64,000 nucleotides of DNA from Solirubrobacterales bacterium (GCA_027315115.1 DAHUYQ010000046.1:89464-153463); one strand, 5' to 3'. Positions 7,703 to 16,929 are shown, counted from the stretch's first letter. Program-made: numbers and translations. Notes: generated by a model not told the origin, from the letters alone.

Positions 7703-8020
7703 ATGAGCGAGAACGGCAAGATCGCGAAGAACCTCGAGCGGTTCGTCCAGGCTGTGGCCGCACACGACCGCGAGAACCCCACGCACACCGCGTGGGGCAT
7801 CGGCCTCTCCCACTTCGACATGGAGCGACTCGGGTTCGAGGAGGGCGAGGAGATCATCCCCGGGATCCAGATCCAGACCGACGGAGGAGTGAGCGGCAAC
7901 TTCCGCGTGCTCTGCGACGGGCAGCACGACGAGGGCAAGGTCGAGTCCGAGGAGGAGATCGTGCACGCGGTCTCCACCCGAGAGGTCCCGGTCGCGCCCT
8001 CGACGCGCGAGATGCCCTGA
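7703..8020 (+). CDS. Conserved hypothetical protein (105 aa)
   Basis: Starts with MSENGKIAKNLERFVQAV and continues HTAWGIGLSHFDMERLGFEEGE, then IIPGIQIQTDGGVSGNFRV. The protein is acidic and soluble, without signal or membrane segments. I do not recognise a characterised domain. ATG at 7703 lies directly after a GCAGG motif. It is followed immediately by a GC-rich tandem repeat that runs into the 3' end of the convergent ketopantoate-reductase gene. Confidence 0.7.
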   Translation: MSENGKIAKNLERFVQAVAAHDRENPTHTAWGIGLSHFDMERLGFEEGEEIIPGIQIQTDGGVSGNFRVLCDGQHDEGKVESEEEIVHAVSTREVPVAPSTREMP

Positions 8021-8100
8021 CGCGCGGGCACGGGCAGGCGGCGGGCTCAACGCGCGGGCGCGGGCAGGCGGCGGGCTCAACGCACGGGCGCGGGCAGGCC
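8021..8100. repeat. GC-rich tandem repeat, 30-bp unit, about 2.7 copies
   Basis: The unit runs 8021-8050, 8051-8080 and partly 8081-8100, with one or two mismatches between copies; each begins CGCGCGGGC or CGCACGGGC. It starts right after the stop at 8020 and overlaps the last codons of the convergent gene at 8077. Confidence 0.8.
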
Positions 8101-8979
8101 CGCCCGCAGCGCGACCGTGCTCGCCAGCCGCTCGACGGTCGGGCAGGCGAGGCCGTGCCGCGCACCGGCGCGCAGGACCGCGCCTGGGATCGCATCCAGC
8201 TCGGGGGCTCGCCCCGCCGCGATGTCCCGCTGCATCGAGCTGCCGAGCGTCGGATGAGCGTCTGTCAGTTCCTGAAGCGGCGTCGCGGGATCGATGCTCG
8301 CGCCCTCGGCCGCCGCCACGGCGCACCCCTCCTCGATCGCGCCCACCAGCTCGGCGCGGAGCTCAGGCGTGCCGAGAATCGCGCCGATCTCCATGTCATA
8401 CGCGCTGGTCGTGCACGCCAGCGCGTTGAGGCGCACCAGCTTGCCCCACATCACCTCGGGCTCCGATTCGAGCAGGCGCGTCGGCACGCCCGCCTGCTCC
8501 AAGGCATCGGCCAGCCGCTCGCTCGCCTGCCGCAGCCCGGGCGGCGAAGCGACGTCCACGCGCAGAAACGGGCTGGTGTGGACGATCACGCCGGGCCGCG
8601 GCCGGTCGGACTCCACCCGAATCACCGCAGCCGCGACGGCCTGCGCACCGAAGCGCTCGCGCAGCACCCCGAGATGGTCCAGGCCGTTGAGCAGCGGCAG
8701 CACGAGCGGGGGATCGGTGCGCACCCGATCAAGCGCGTCGGGCAGGCCGGTCGCCTTCGTGGCGACGATCAGCGCATCGACCTGCTCCTCCAGCGCGGCG
8801 GTGGGACGAGGACGCGCGACCAGCTCTCCCAGCCGCACGCTGCTCAGCCGCAGACCGTGCTCGCGGATCGTCGCGCACGTCGACTCGCGCGCCACGACGA
8901 GCACCTCGTGGCCCGCATGCTCCAGCGCAACCGCGATCAGCCCGCCGACCCCGCCCGGCCCGAGCACCGCGACCTTCAT
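8077..8979 (-). CDS. panE: 2-dehydropantoate 2-reductase
   Basis: A 300-residue ketopantoate reductase homologue, predicted to reduce 2-dehydropantoate to pantoate with NADPH in pantothenate/CoA synthesis. The N-terminal Rossmann motif is GPGGVGG (7-13). Further features are VATKATGLPDAL, LNGLDHLG, the catalytic-lysine segment MWGKLVRLNA and a C-terminal helical domain with SSMQRDIAAGRAPELDAIPG. It lies 25 bases downstream of the FAD-linked oxidase and probably shares its transcript. A second, more diverged paralogue is at 54841, so this copy is the better candidate for the biosynthetic enzyme. Confidence 0.85.
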   Translation of the reverse strand: MKVAVLGPGGVGGLIAVALEHAGHEVLVVARESTCATIREHGLRLSSVRLGELVARPRPTAALEEQVDALIVATKATGLPDALDRVRTDPPLVLPLLNGLDHLGVLRERFGAQAVAAAVIRVESDRPRPGVIVHTSPFLRVDVASPPGLRQASERLADALEQAGVPTRLLESEPEVMWGKLVRLNALACTTSAYDMEIGAILGTPELRAELVGAIEEGCAVAAAEGASIDPATPLQELTDAHPTLGSSMQRDIAAGRAPELDAIPGAVLRAGARHGLACPTVERLASTVALRAGLPAPVR

Positions 8980-9004
8980 CGCGGCTGCCCTGCGAGCGGC
9001 CGCA

Positions 9005-10726
9005 TCACGAGCTCCATCCGGCCGGCACCGGGTCGACCAGCACGCCGGGGTTCATGATCCCGTGGGGGTCGACCGCCGCCTTGGCGCCCCGCAGCGCGGC
9101 CGCGAAGAGGTCGGGACGCTGCCGGTCGTACCAGAACCGGTGATCGCGCCCCACCGCATGGTGGTGGGTGATCGTGGCGCCCTCCGCGCTCAGCACGTCG
9201 GAGACGGCCGTCTTGATCGTCTGCCACTGCTCGATCTCCTCGCCGCGCCGTGCCGGCGCGAGCACCGTGTAGTAGAGCGCGGGCCCGTCAGGGTAGACGT
9301 GGGTGAAGCGGCAGGTGAGGTGCGCCTGCCCGCGCTCGGGCCCGCAGGGCACGCCCGTCGTCTGTGCGATCGCCTCATGTGCCGCCGCGGTCAGGCGCTC
9401 GTGCAGCGTCGGGAAGCGCTCCCAGGTGGTCGCGGTCTCGAACGTCTCGCTGAGCACGCCGCTCGCGACCAGCGTGTCTCGCAGGTACGGAGCCTGCATG
9501 AATGCGTCGCGCCACGTGGAGACAGAGCCGCCGGCCTGCCGGGATTGCCCGGAAGCGTCCGAGCCGTGAGCGGCCCCCGCGTGAGCGCCGCCGGCGCGCG
9601 AGCCGGCGCCCGCCCCACCCTCCGGCGCGACCCGCCGGACCTGATCCCACTCGCCCCCGTGCTCGCCACAGATCGCAAGCGCACGATCGATCAGCGGATC
9701 GACGTCGTGGTCGGCCGACTCGAAGCCGAGCACGAGCAGCGCATGGCTGCCGTCGCCGGCCCCGGTCAGGCCCGCCTCGACCGCATCTATCAAACGGCAG
9801 TTTGCGGGATGTAGGTCCGCCTGGGCGATCTGCCGCACGCAGTCCGCGCCGGCTCGGAAGTCGGCGAAACGAACGCCGGCCTGGGCTCGGTATCGCGGGC
9901 GCGGCAGCACCCGCATCCAGGCCTCGGTGATCACGCCGAGCGTTCCCTCCGAGCCGATCAGCATCCGGTCCGGGCTGGGGCCGGCGCCGGAGCCGGGCAG
10001 CCGCCGGGACTCCCACACGCCAGCGGGCGCGATCGCACGCACCGACTCGACCATCTCGTCTATGTGCGTCCAGAGCGTCGCGAAATGCCCACCGGCGCGA
10101 GTGGCGATCCAGCCGCCCAGCGTCGAGAGCTCGAAGGACTGCGGAAAGTGGCGCAGCGTCAACCCGTGTCGCGCGAGCGCCGCCTCCAGCGCCGGCCCGG
10201 TGGCACCGGCCTGGATGCGCGCCGCACGCGACACCTCGTCGACCTCCAGCAGCCGATCCAGGCGCGAGAGATCGATCGAGACCGCGCCGTTGCACCCGCC
10301 GGGCAGCCGCGGCTCCACTCCGCCGACCACGCTGGTCCCACCGCCGTAGGGAACAGCCGCGACCCGCTCGCCCTCGCACCACTCCAGCAGCGCTTCGACA
10401 TCGCGCTCGTCGCGAGGCAGCGCCACGAAGTCGGGCGGATGCTCGAAATGGCCCCGGAACCCGGAGACGACGTCTCGATAGGACTTGCCGAGCGCGTGCG
10501 AAGCGCGAGCGTGCGGCTCGGTCGCACAGATCTCGGCCAGCGACGGCGGCGGCTGGACTCGCGGCTGTGCCAGCGTCACTCTCTCCAGCGGCAAGGGCGT
10601 CTCGATCTCTGCCTCGCCGAAGCCCAGGTAGGCGGCGACGGCCGCGCCCTGCTCGCGCAGCTCCGCCGGCGAAGGCTGCTCGTCCTCGTAGCCCCAGCCC
10701 CAGTGCTTTCGCCTCCGTGCCTGCAT
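9005..10726 (-). CDS. FAD-linked oxidase, alkyl-dihydroxyacetonephosphate synthase-like
   Basis: A 573-residue VAO/PCMH-type flavoprotein. It begins RRKHWGWGYE, typical of the AGPS subgroup. It has the FAD-binding PYGGGTSVVGGVE and STLGGWIATRAGG, IGSEGTLGVITEAWMR, and the active-site run ATITHHHAVGRDH near the C-terminus, followed by DPHGIMNPGVLV. AGPS swaps an acyl for an alkyl chain on dihydroxyacetone phosphate to make ether lipids, but many bacterial members act on other substrates. A Gly/Ala/Ser-rich low-complexity insert sits at about residues 370-405. panE follows 25 bases downstream. Confidence 0.82.
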   Translation of the reverse strand: MQARRRKHWGWGYEDEQPSPAELREQGAAVAAYLGFGEAEIETPLPLERVTLAQPRVQPPPSLAEICATEPHARASHALGKSYRDVVSGFRGHFEHPPDFVALPRDERDVEALLEWCEGERVAAVPYGGGTSVVGGVEPRLPGGCNGAVSIDLSRLDRLLEVDEVSRAARIQAGATGPALEAALARHGLTLRHFPQSFELSTLGGWIATRAGGHFATLWTHIDEMVESVRAIAPAGVWESRRLPGSGAGPSPDRMLIGSEGTLGVITEAWMRVLPRPRYRAQAGVRFADFRAGADCVRQIAQADLHPANCRLIDAVEAGLTGAGDGSHALLVLGFESADHDVDPLIDRALAICGEHGGEWDQVRRVAPEGGAGAGSRAGGAHAGAAHGSDASGQSRQAGGSVSTWRDAFMQAPYLRDTLVASGVLSETFETATTWERFPTLHERLTAAAHEAIAQTTGVPCGPERGQAHLTCRFTHVYPDGPALYYTVLAPARRGEEIEQWQTIKTAVSDVLSAEGATITHHHAVGRDHRFWYDRQRPDLFAAALRGAKAAVDPHGIMNPGVLVDPVPAGWSS

Positions 10727-10834
10727 CGTCGCGAGTCTATTGGCCGACGGGCCAGTCTCTGATCGCCCGATTCGGGCCGCGCACCACGCGACCGGACGAC
10801 ACGGTCCTGCAGGCGCACTAGCCTTTCATGTGAG

Positions 10835-11554
10835 ATGTCCACTCAGGAGCAGCCACAGCCTCTGGCCGGAGACGGCCGCGCCCCGGCCGGCGAGGGCTTG
10901 CACGCGTACGGTCCAGAGCTGCTGGCGCGCGGCCCCTGGGAGCTCGACCAAGTCCGCGCCAGGTGGCGCGACGAGCACTTCGAGCCGACTCAGGCACAGG
11001 CCGACGCGGCAGACGCCGCGATCACGGGACTGCGGGAAAGGGGCTCGCCCAGCCATGACGGGCTTGCCGCGCGACTGGTCGACTTCAGCATCCGCCCGGA
11101 CGGGATCGCGCTTGAGCTGCAGCCCACGCGCTGGGCGCTGCGCCTGGTCGAGGGCGACGCCTCCCACAGCGTCGCCGCGCTGTGCATCACGCGCGCCGCG
11201 GACGGCCGCTGGCTCGCGGGCCGGCGGGCGCCCTGGCTCTCCTCCTGGGCCGGGCAGTGGGCGCTGGGCGCAGGCGGCGCGGTGGACCTGGGCGAGAACC
11301 CGGCCGACACGCTTGCGCGGGAGCTCGAGGAGGAGTGGTCGGTCTCCCCCGCGCAGATCCGCGGCGAGGCACTGCTGCGACTGCCGCACGGCCTGGTGAT
11401 GTTCGTCGGACAGGCGTGGCTGGCGGAGGGCGCCGAGGTCACGCCCGACCACGAGCATGACGCCCACGCCTGGTGGCCACCCGAGATCGATCGGTGGCCC
11501 ACGGAGGCGAGCGAGCCGCTGCGGAGGATGGCGCACTGGCTGACCAGCCGGTGA
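10835..11554 (+). CDS. Nudix hydrolase
   Basis: A 239-residue protein with an N-terminal extension and a C-terminal Nudix domain. The Nudix box is GGAVDLGENPADTLARELEE followed by EWSV, which fits GX5EX7REUXEEXGU apart from the position before the last hydrophobic residue. It should hydrolyse a nucleoside diphosphate linked to another group; the substrate is open. The first ~110 residues (ARGPWELDQVRARW and so on) resemble the N-terminal segment of DUF4743-like Nudix proteins, but I am not sure of that. It overlaps the next gene by GTGA, indicating translational coupling. Confidence 0.85.
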   Translation: MSTQEQPQPLAGDGRAPAGEGLHAYGPELLARGPWELDQVRARWRDEHFEPTQAQADAADAAITGLRERGSPSHDGLAARLVDFSIRPDGIALELQPTRWALRLVEGDASHSVAALCITRAADGRWLAGRRAPWLSSWAGQWALGAGGAVDLGENPADTLARELEEEWSVSPAQIRGEALLRLPHGLVMFVGQAWLAEGAEVTPDHEHDAHAWWPPEIDRWPTEASEPLRRMAHWLTSR

Positions 11555-11928
11555 CCGAGGCCGTAGCGAGCCCGGTGAGCGATACGCCCTCCGGGCGGGC
11601 CGCCGCGTGCCGCTCGCCGGTCGCCTTCAGGACGCTGAAGTGGATCTCCCTCTTCCACTCGTGTGTCTACCTCTGCCTGCTGCTGTGCGCGTTCGCGCTC
11701 GGCAACCCGCAGCCGGAGACCTTCGTGCTCGGGTTGAGCCACGGCCTGCTCTGGATCTTGATGTCGGTGCTCTGCCTGGCCGCGGTGCGGGCGCGCCTGG
11801 TGCCGCTCAGGCTCGCGGTCGCGGTCACCGTGCTCGGGGGGATCGGCCCCTTCTTCGGAAGCTACGAGTTCCTGCGCGAGCAGCGCCGGCGCGAGCAGCG
11901 GCAGGCCCCCCCGACTGTTAGGGGTTAA
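11551..11928 (+). CDS. DUF3817-like small membrane protein
   Basis: A 125-residue protein with three hydrophobic segments (ISLFHSCVYLCLLLCAFAL, a GLSHGLLWILMSVLCLAAV stretch, and LAVAVTVLGGIGPF) ending in a basic tail. The HG motif in the second segment fits DUF3817 integral membrane proteins of actinobacteria, whose function is unknown. I chose GTG 11551 because it overlaps the Nudix stop as GTGA; upstream starts in this frame lie inside the Nudix gene. Confidence 0.7.
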   Translation: MTEAVASPVSDTPSGRAAACRSPVAFRTLKWISLFHSCVYLCLLLCAFALGNPQPETFVLGLSHGLLWILMSVLCLAAVRARLVPLRLAVAVTVLGGIGPFFGSYEFLREQRRREQRQAPPTVRG

Positions 11929-11998
11929 TGAATTCACACGAACGTCGCGTTCCCAGCACTCTCCCGAGTCGCCGGCCGCGCTAGAGTGAGGTATCGCG

Positions 11999-14900
11999 AT
12001 GGCCGCCGGCACAACGACCCAACAGATCGTCGATGTCGTTACGCCATCAGCAGGGGAGTCGGTCACCGAGGGGACGATCCTCGAATGGCACGTCAAGGCC
12101 GGTGACCAGATCAAGCTCGACGAGACGATCGTCGAGATCTCCACCGACAAGGTCGACGTCGAGCTCCCCTCACCGGCCACCGGCACCGTCACCGAGATCC
12201 TCGTCTCCGAGGGCGACGTGGTCACCGTCGGCCAGGTGATCGCAAGAATCGCCGTCGGAGCCGCCGACGGGGTGGCTCCGTCCGCCCCGGCGGCCCCCGT
12301 CCCTCAGGAAGACGCCGGCGCCGCCACCCGCGAGGTGGTGGACGTGATCACGCCGGCCGCGGGCGAGTCCGTGACCGAGGGCACGATCCTCGAATGGCAC
12401 GTCAAGGCCGGTGACCAGATCAAGCTCGACGAGACGATCGTCGAGATCTCCACCGACAAGGTCGACGTCGAGCTCCCCTCACCGGCCACCGGAACCGTCA
12501 CCGAGATCCTCGTCTCCGAGGGCGACGTGGTCACCGTCGGCCAGGTGATCGCAAGAATCGCCGTCGGAGCCGCCGCAGGCTCGGCCGCCGGGGCCGGCAC
12601 GGCCCCCGACAGCGCGGCGGGCGCCGCGGCGCCCGCCGGCGAGATCCCCGCCGGGACACGCATCTCCCCGGTGGCCGCCAGAGCGGCGCTGGCCGAGGGC
12701 GTGGACCCGACGGCGCTCGCCGGGAGCGGTCCAGCCGGCCGCATCCTCAAGGACGATGTGCTCGCCGCCGCCAGGGCGGGCGCCAACGGTCACGGCGCCG
12801 CTGCGGCACCGGCCGCAGCGGGCCCTCCGAGCACGCCGGCCGGCGAGGCCAACCAGCCGATGCGCGGCGCCGCGGCGATGCTCGCCAAGTACATGGACGA
12901 GTCGCGCTCGGTGCCGACAGCCACGAGCTTCAGGACGATCACCGTCAGCACGCTCGACGCCCGCCGGCGCGAGCTGAAGTCCGCGGGCCGCAAGGTCTCC
13001 TTCACACACCTGATCGCCTACGCGATAGTGGCCGCCGCGAAGGAGATGCCGGTGATGGCGGAGCACTTCGCCGAGATCGACGGCAAGCCGCACCGTGTCA
13101 GCGACGGCGCCGTCAACCTGGGGCTCGCGGTGGACGTCGAGCGCAAGGACGGCACGCGCACGCTGATGGTCCCCGTGATCAGGAACGCCGGCGCGCTCTC
13201 CTTCGACGCCTTCCTGGCCGCCTACGACGAGCTCGTCGAGAAGGCCCGCACGAACACGCTTGCGGCGGACGATCTCGCGGGCGCGAACATCACGCTCACC
13301 AACCCCGGCGGGCTGGGCACAGCGGCGTCGGTGCCGCGCCTGATGGCCGGGCAGGGCACGATCGTCGCGACCGGCTCGATCGGCTACCCCGTCGGCCTCG
13401 CTCACCTCGGCGCGCAGCTCGGGGCCGAGAAGGTGATGACGATGACCTCGACCTACGACCACCGCGTCATCCAAGGCGCCGAGTCGGGCCGCTTCCTGGC
13501 CCAGATCGAGGAGCGCCTGCAGGGGCAGCACAGCTTCTACGAGCAGGTCTTCGCGGCGCTCGGAGCGACGCTCGCACCTGCGCCGCGGCAGCCGGCCGCG
13601 CTCGCCGCGCCCGCGCCGGCCGCCGCCCCGGCCGCCGAGCCCGACGAACAGCTGCTGATGGCTGTCGACGCGGCCGCGACGCTGCTCTCCCGCGTGCGCA
13701 GCCACGGCCACCTCGCGGCTCATCTCGACCCGCTGGGCAGCGAGCCGGTCGGCGACCCGCAGCTCGAACCGGCATCCGCGGGCCTGACGCCCGAGCTGAT
13801 GGCAAAGGTGCCCACACGCGTGCTGCAAACCTACGTCGAGGGCGAGACGCTCGCGCAGGCGCTGCCGCATCTGCGCGAGATCTACTGCGGCACGATCGCC
13901 TACGAGGTCGAGCACATCGCCTCCCACCGCCAGCGCGCATGGCTGCGAGAGAAGATCGAGTCCGAGGCGTTTCGCGCCGAGCTCAATGCGGCCAAGCGCC
14001 AGGCGCTGCTCAAGCGCCTGATCGAGGTGGACGCGCTGGAGCGCTTCATGCACAAGGCATACCTGGGCCAGCACCAGTTCTCTATCGAGGGCCTGGACAT
14101 GACGGTGCCGATGCTTGACGAGACGATCCAGCTCGCCGCGAGCGCGGCCAGCCGCGAAGTGGTGATCGGCATGGCCCACCGTGGGCGCCTCAACGTGCTC
14201 GCGCACAACATGAGCCGCCCCTACGACACGATCTTCGCCGAGTTCGAGGGCGCCTCCACGCTGGAGGTCGTCACCACGATCCCGCAGGGCGGCACCGGCG
14301 ACGTCAAGTACCACCACGGCGAGCACGGCACCTACAAGCTCCCCGACGGCGGCACGATCAACGTCAACCTCGAGTCCAACCCCTCCCACCTGGAGTACGT
14401 GGCACCGGTGGTCGAGGGCGCCACGAGGGCCAGCCAGACCTCCCGCAAGGGTCCGCACGCCCAGCAGGACACCAACGCCGCGATCCCGATCGTGATCCAC
14501 GGTGACGCGTCCTTCCCGGGCCAGGGCGTGGTGGCCGAGACGCTCAACCTGCAGGCGCTCGACGGCTACAAGGTCGGCGGCACCATCCACATCATCATGA
14601 ACAACCAGATCGGCTTCACGACCGATCCCGAGGACGCGCGCTCGACCCGCTGGGCCTCCGATCTGGCCAAGGGATTCGACGTGCCGATCATCCACGTCAA
14701 CGCCGACGACGTCGAAGCCTGCATCAGCGCCGTGCACCTCGCCTTCGCCTTCCGCCAGGAGTTCGGCCACGACGTGATGATCGACCTGATCGGCTACCGC
14801 CGCTTCGGGCATAACGAGTCGGATGAGCCCGCCTACACGCAGCCTGAGATGTACGCGACGATCAAGGCCAAGAAGCGGGTCTTCGAAGTGTGGGCGCAGC

Positions 14901-16306
14901 ACCTGACAGCCGACGGCACGGTCACCCAGGAACAGGTCGATCAGCTCGGCCAGAGCGTGTGGGACAACCTGACCTCGCAGCACCAGCGGCTGAAGTCGCG
15001 GATCGCGGCGGCCGCCGAACAGGGCAGCGTCGAGCAGGGCACCGGCGAGTACCAGCTCGACCGCTCCCCCAGCCCCGAGGTCGGCACCGCGGTGCCGGTC
15101 GATGATCTGCTCAAGCTCGGCGACGATCTGCTTCGCATTCCCGACGGATTCACCGTGCACCGCAAGCTCGTCACGCAGCTCGCCAGGCGCCGCGCCGCCC
15201 TGCATCCCGAGGAGGGGCAGCAGCCCGGCACGATCGACTGGGCCCATGCCGAGGCGCTCGCGTTCGCATCGCTGCTCACCGAGGGAACCTCGATCAGGCT
15301 GACCGGCCAGGACTCGGAGCGCGGCACCTACAGCCAGCGTCACATGGTCCTGCACGACGAGAAGACCGGCCGGGTGTATAGCCCGATCCAGAACCTCGCG
15401 GACGCCCAGGCTCCGCTGGAGCTGCACAACAGCCCGCTCTCCGAGCTCGCCTGCCTGGGCTTCGAGTACGGCTACAGCCAGGAGGCGCCAGAGACACTGG
15501 TGCTCTGGGAGGCCCAGTACGGCGACTTCGTCAACTCAGCGCAGGTGATCATCGACCAGTTCATCGTCTCCGGCCTTGCCAAGTGGGGGCAGACCTCGCG
15601 CCTTACGCTGCTGCTGCCGCACGGCTACGAGGGCTCCGGACCCGAGCATTCCTCCGCGCGTCTGGAGCGATTCCTATCACTGGCTGCCGAGGGGAACATC
15701 AGGGTCGCCAACCCCACCACCCCGGCTCAGTACTTCCATCTGCTGCGTCGCCAGGCGCGGATCGCCAAGCAGCGGCCGCTGATCGTGATGACGCCGAAGT
15801 CGCTGCTGCGGCTGCCTCAGGCCACCAGCACGCTGGCCGAGCTCTCCGGGCAGAGCGCCTTCCAGCCGGTGCTGGCCGAGCCGGGCGTGCAGGCCGAGAA
15901 GGTCACGCGCCTGGTGCTCTGCACCGGCAAGATCTACTACGACGTGGTCGGCCACGCAGACCGCGCCGCCGCGGAGGGGCTCGCGGTGGGACGCGTCGAG
16001 CTGCTCTATCCGTTCCCGGAGGCACAGGTGCTGGAGCTAATCGACAGCTACCGCAACCTGCGCGAAATCCTCTGGGTCCAGGAGGAGCCGCGCAACATGG
16101 GCGCGCGCGCCCACATGTTCCCGAGGCTGATGCAGATCATGCCGGCGCGGATTCGCTTCGGCTACGTCGGCCGTCCCGAGCGTGCAAGCCCAGGCGAGGG
16201 CTATCCCGCCGCCCACGCCGGCGAGCAGAGCAGGATCGTGACGACCGCGATCGACCTCGGCATCCCGATCTCGCAGTACCCGCGCAAGACGCCGGGCGAG
16301 CGCTGA
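11999..16306 (+). CDS. kgd: Multifunctional 2-oxoglutarate dehydrogenase: double-lipoyl E2 plus E1
   Basis: One 1435-residue chain carries the E2 and E1 activities of the 2-oxoglutarate dehydrogenase complex, converting 2-oxoglutarate to succinyl-CoA in the TCA cycle with a separate E3. Order: lipoyl domain 1 (about 8-85, lysine K51 in STDKVDVE), lipoyl domain 2 (about 111-188, K154), an Ala/Pro linker, a peripheral subunit-binding domain (about 220-256, ISPVAARAALAEGVD), E2 catalytic core (about 285-505, H488 in DHRVIQGAESG), then ThDP-dependent E1 (about 510-1435). The E1 has GMAHRGRLNVL, GDASFPGQG (835-) and MNNQIG (868-). Characterised KGD/OdhA proteins have a truncated E2 without lipoyl or subunit-binding domains, so this is a fuller architecture. 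A GAGG site precedes the ATG. Confidence 0.95.
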   Translation: MAAGTTTQQIVDVVTPSAGESVTEGTILEWHVKAGDQIKLDETIVEISTDKVDVELPSPATGTVTEILVSEGDVVTVGQVIARIAVGAADGVAPSAPAAPVPQEDAGAATREVVDVITPAAGESVTEGTILEWHVKAGDQIKLDETIVEISTDKVDVELPSPATGTVTEILVSEGDVVTVGQVIARIAVGAAAGSAAGAGTAPDSAAGAAAPAGEIPAGTRISPVAARAALAEGVDPTALAGSGPAGRILKDDVLAAARAGANGHGAAAAPAAAGPPSTPAGEANQPMRGAAAMLAKYMDESRSVPTATSFRTITVSTLDARRRELKSAGRKVSFTHLIAYAIVAAAKEMPVMAEHFAEIDGKPHRVSDGAVNLGLAVDVERKDGTRTLMVPVIRNAGALSFDAFLAAYDELVEKARTNTLAADDLAGANITLTNPGGLGTAASVPRLMAGQGTIVATGSIGYPVGLAHLGAQLGAEKVMTMTSTYDHRVIQGAESGRFLAQIEERLQGQHSFYEQVFAALGATLAPAPRQPAALAAPAPAAAPAAEPDEQLLMAVDAAATLLSRVRSHGHLAAHLDPLGSEPVGDPQLEPASAGLTPELMAKVPTRVLQTYVEGETLAQALPHLREIYCGTIAYEVEHIASHRQRAWLREKIESEAFRAELNAAKRQALLKRLIEVDALERFMHKAYLGQHQFSIEGLDMTVPMLDETIQLAASAASREVVIGMAHRGRLNVLAHNMSRPYDTIFAEFEGASTLEVVTTIPQGGTGDVKYHHGEHGTYKLPDGGTINVNLESNPSHLEYVAPVVEGATRASQTSRKGPHAQQDTNAAIPIVIHGDASFPGQGVVAETLNLQALDGYKVGGTIHIIMNNQIGFTTDPEDARSTRWASDLAKGFDVPIIHVNADDVEACISAVHLAFAFRQEFGHDVMIDLIGYRRFGHNESDEPAYTQPEMYATIKAKKRVFEVWAQHLTADGTVTQEQVDQLGQSVWDNLTSQHQRLKSRIAAAAEQGSVEQGTGEYQLDRSPSPEVGTAVPVDDLLKLGDDLLRIPDGFTVHRKLVTQLARRRAALHPEEGQQPGTIDWAHAEALAFASLLTEGTSIRLTGQDSERGTYSQRHMVLHDEKTGRVYSPIQNLADAQAPLELHNSPLSELACLGFEYGYSQEAPETLVLWEAQYGDFVNSAQVIIDQFIVSGLAKWGQTSRLTLLLPHGYEGSGPEHSSARLERFLSLAAEGNIRVANPTTPAQYFHLLRRQARIAKQRPLIVMTPKSLLRLPQATSTLAELSGQSAFQPVLAEPGVQAEKVTRLVLCTGKIYYDVVGHADRAAAEGLAVGRVELLYPFPEAQVLELIDSYRNLREILWVQEEPRNMGARAHMFPRLMQIMPARIRFGYVGRPERASPGEGYPAAHAGEQSRIVTTAIDLGIPISQYPRKTPGER
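12074..12575 (+). repeat. Near-identical 193-bp direct duplication encoding the two lipoyl domains
   Basis: Bases 12074-12266 and 12383-12575 are identical except for one position (GGCACCGTC against GGAACCGTC). The offset is 309 bp, exactly 103 codons, so the frame is kept. Flanking linker sequences are not conserved to this degree. Confidence 0.93.
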
Positions 16307-16340
16307 AGGCGCCGCCACGCCACTGAAGGCGCCGCCACGC
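16303..16340 (+). repeat. Short tandem repeat spanning the kgd stop codon
   Basis: CTGAAGGCGCCGCCACGC occurs at 16303-16320 and 16323-16340 (20-bp period). The first copy contains the kgd TGA. Confidence 0.75.
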
Positions 16341-16373
16341 CCCGAGGACGCCGGGCACCGAACCCGGCCGGCC

Positions 16374-16913
16374 TCAGCAGCGTCCAGCGTCCTCGTCTTC
16401 CTGCCCGACGGTCTGTGCGGCCAGCACCCGCCAGCCGGCGAGGAAGTGGGCTCTGGTGTCCGGGCCCATCACCTCCAGCGCTCGTCTGAGCGGCTCCAGC
16501 CGCTCGCGCGCCATCTCCTCGCAGGCCGCGCGCAGCCCGTCGCTGATGCTCACGATCGTGCGCCTGCGGTCGCGCTCGTCGACGTGGCGCTCCACGATCC
16601 CGGCCTTCGCGAGCTGGCCCACCATCAGGCTGGTGGCGGCCACACCCACACCGACGCGCTGCGCAAGCTCGCTGACGGCCATCGTGCCCTGCATAGAGAG
16701 CACGACGATCACCGGCAGATGTCTCGGACCCAGGGCTCCGGCGCTCAGCAGCGCCCGCAGGGCGGCGGGCGGCTCGCTCTCCTCCTCGGGCCGCTGCCGC
16801 TTCATCGCCCTGATCACCCGGGGCATGATCTGCAGCAGCTCCATCAGATCCGCGTCGACGTCGGCCCCCACGCCGCCATCGACCTCCCTCTCCAAATCCC
16901 CCTCTACAGCCAT
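16374..16913 (-). CDS. MarR-family transcriptional regulator
   Basis: A 179-residue winged-helix regulator. The recognition region reads MAVSELAQRVGVGVAATSLM, then VGQLAKAGIVERHVDERDRR as the wing, the classic MarR arrangement. The C-terminal helices would form the dimer interface. The ATG at 16913 is preceded by GGTGGAG; a GTG two codons earlier is an alternative. It is divergent from the MMPL exporter gene with an AT-rich intergenic segment, so it probably represses both genes and responds to a small lipophilic ligand. Confidence 0.85.
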   Translation of the reverse strand: MAVEGDLEREVDGGVGADVDADLMELLQIMPRVIRAMKRQRPEEESEPPAALRALLSAGALGPRHLPVIVVLSMQGTMAVSELAQRVGVGVAATSLMVGQLAKAGIVERHVDERDRRRTIVSISDGLRAACEEMARERLEPLRRALEVMGPDTRAHFLAGWRVLAAQTVGQEDEDAGRC

Positions 16914-16929
16914 CTCCACCCCTTCACCC

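Noticed and set aside
11999..13520. The lipoyl/E2 part as a pyruvate dehydrogenase E2 rather than 2-oxoglutarate E2
   Set aside because: It is in one frame with an unmistakable 2-oxoglutarate-type E1, and the E2 core resembles that of KGD/OdhA.
12479..15427. A 980-codon minus-strand open frame opposite kgd
   Set aside because: It has the low-complexity Arg/His/Gly/Leu composition of an antisense frame; the sense strand encodes conserved E2 and E1 domains throughout.
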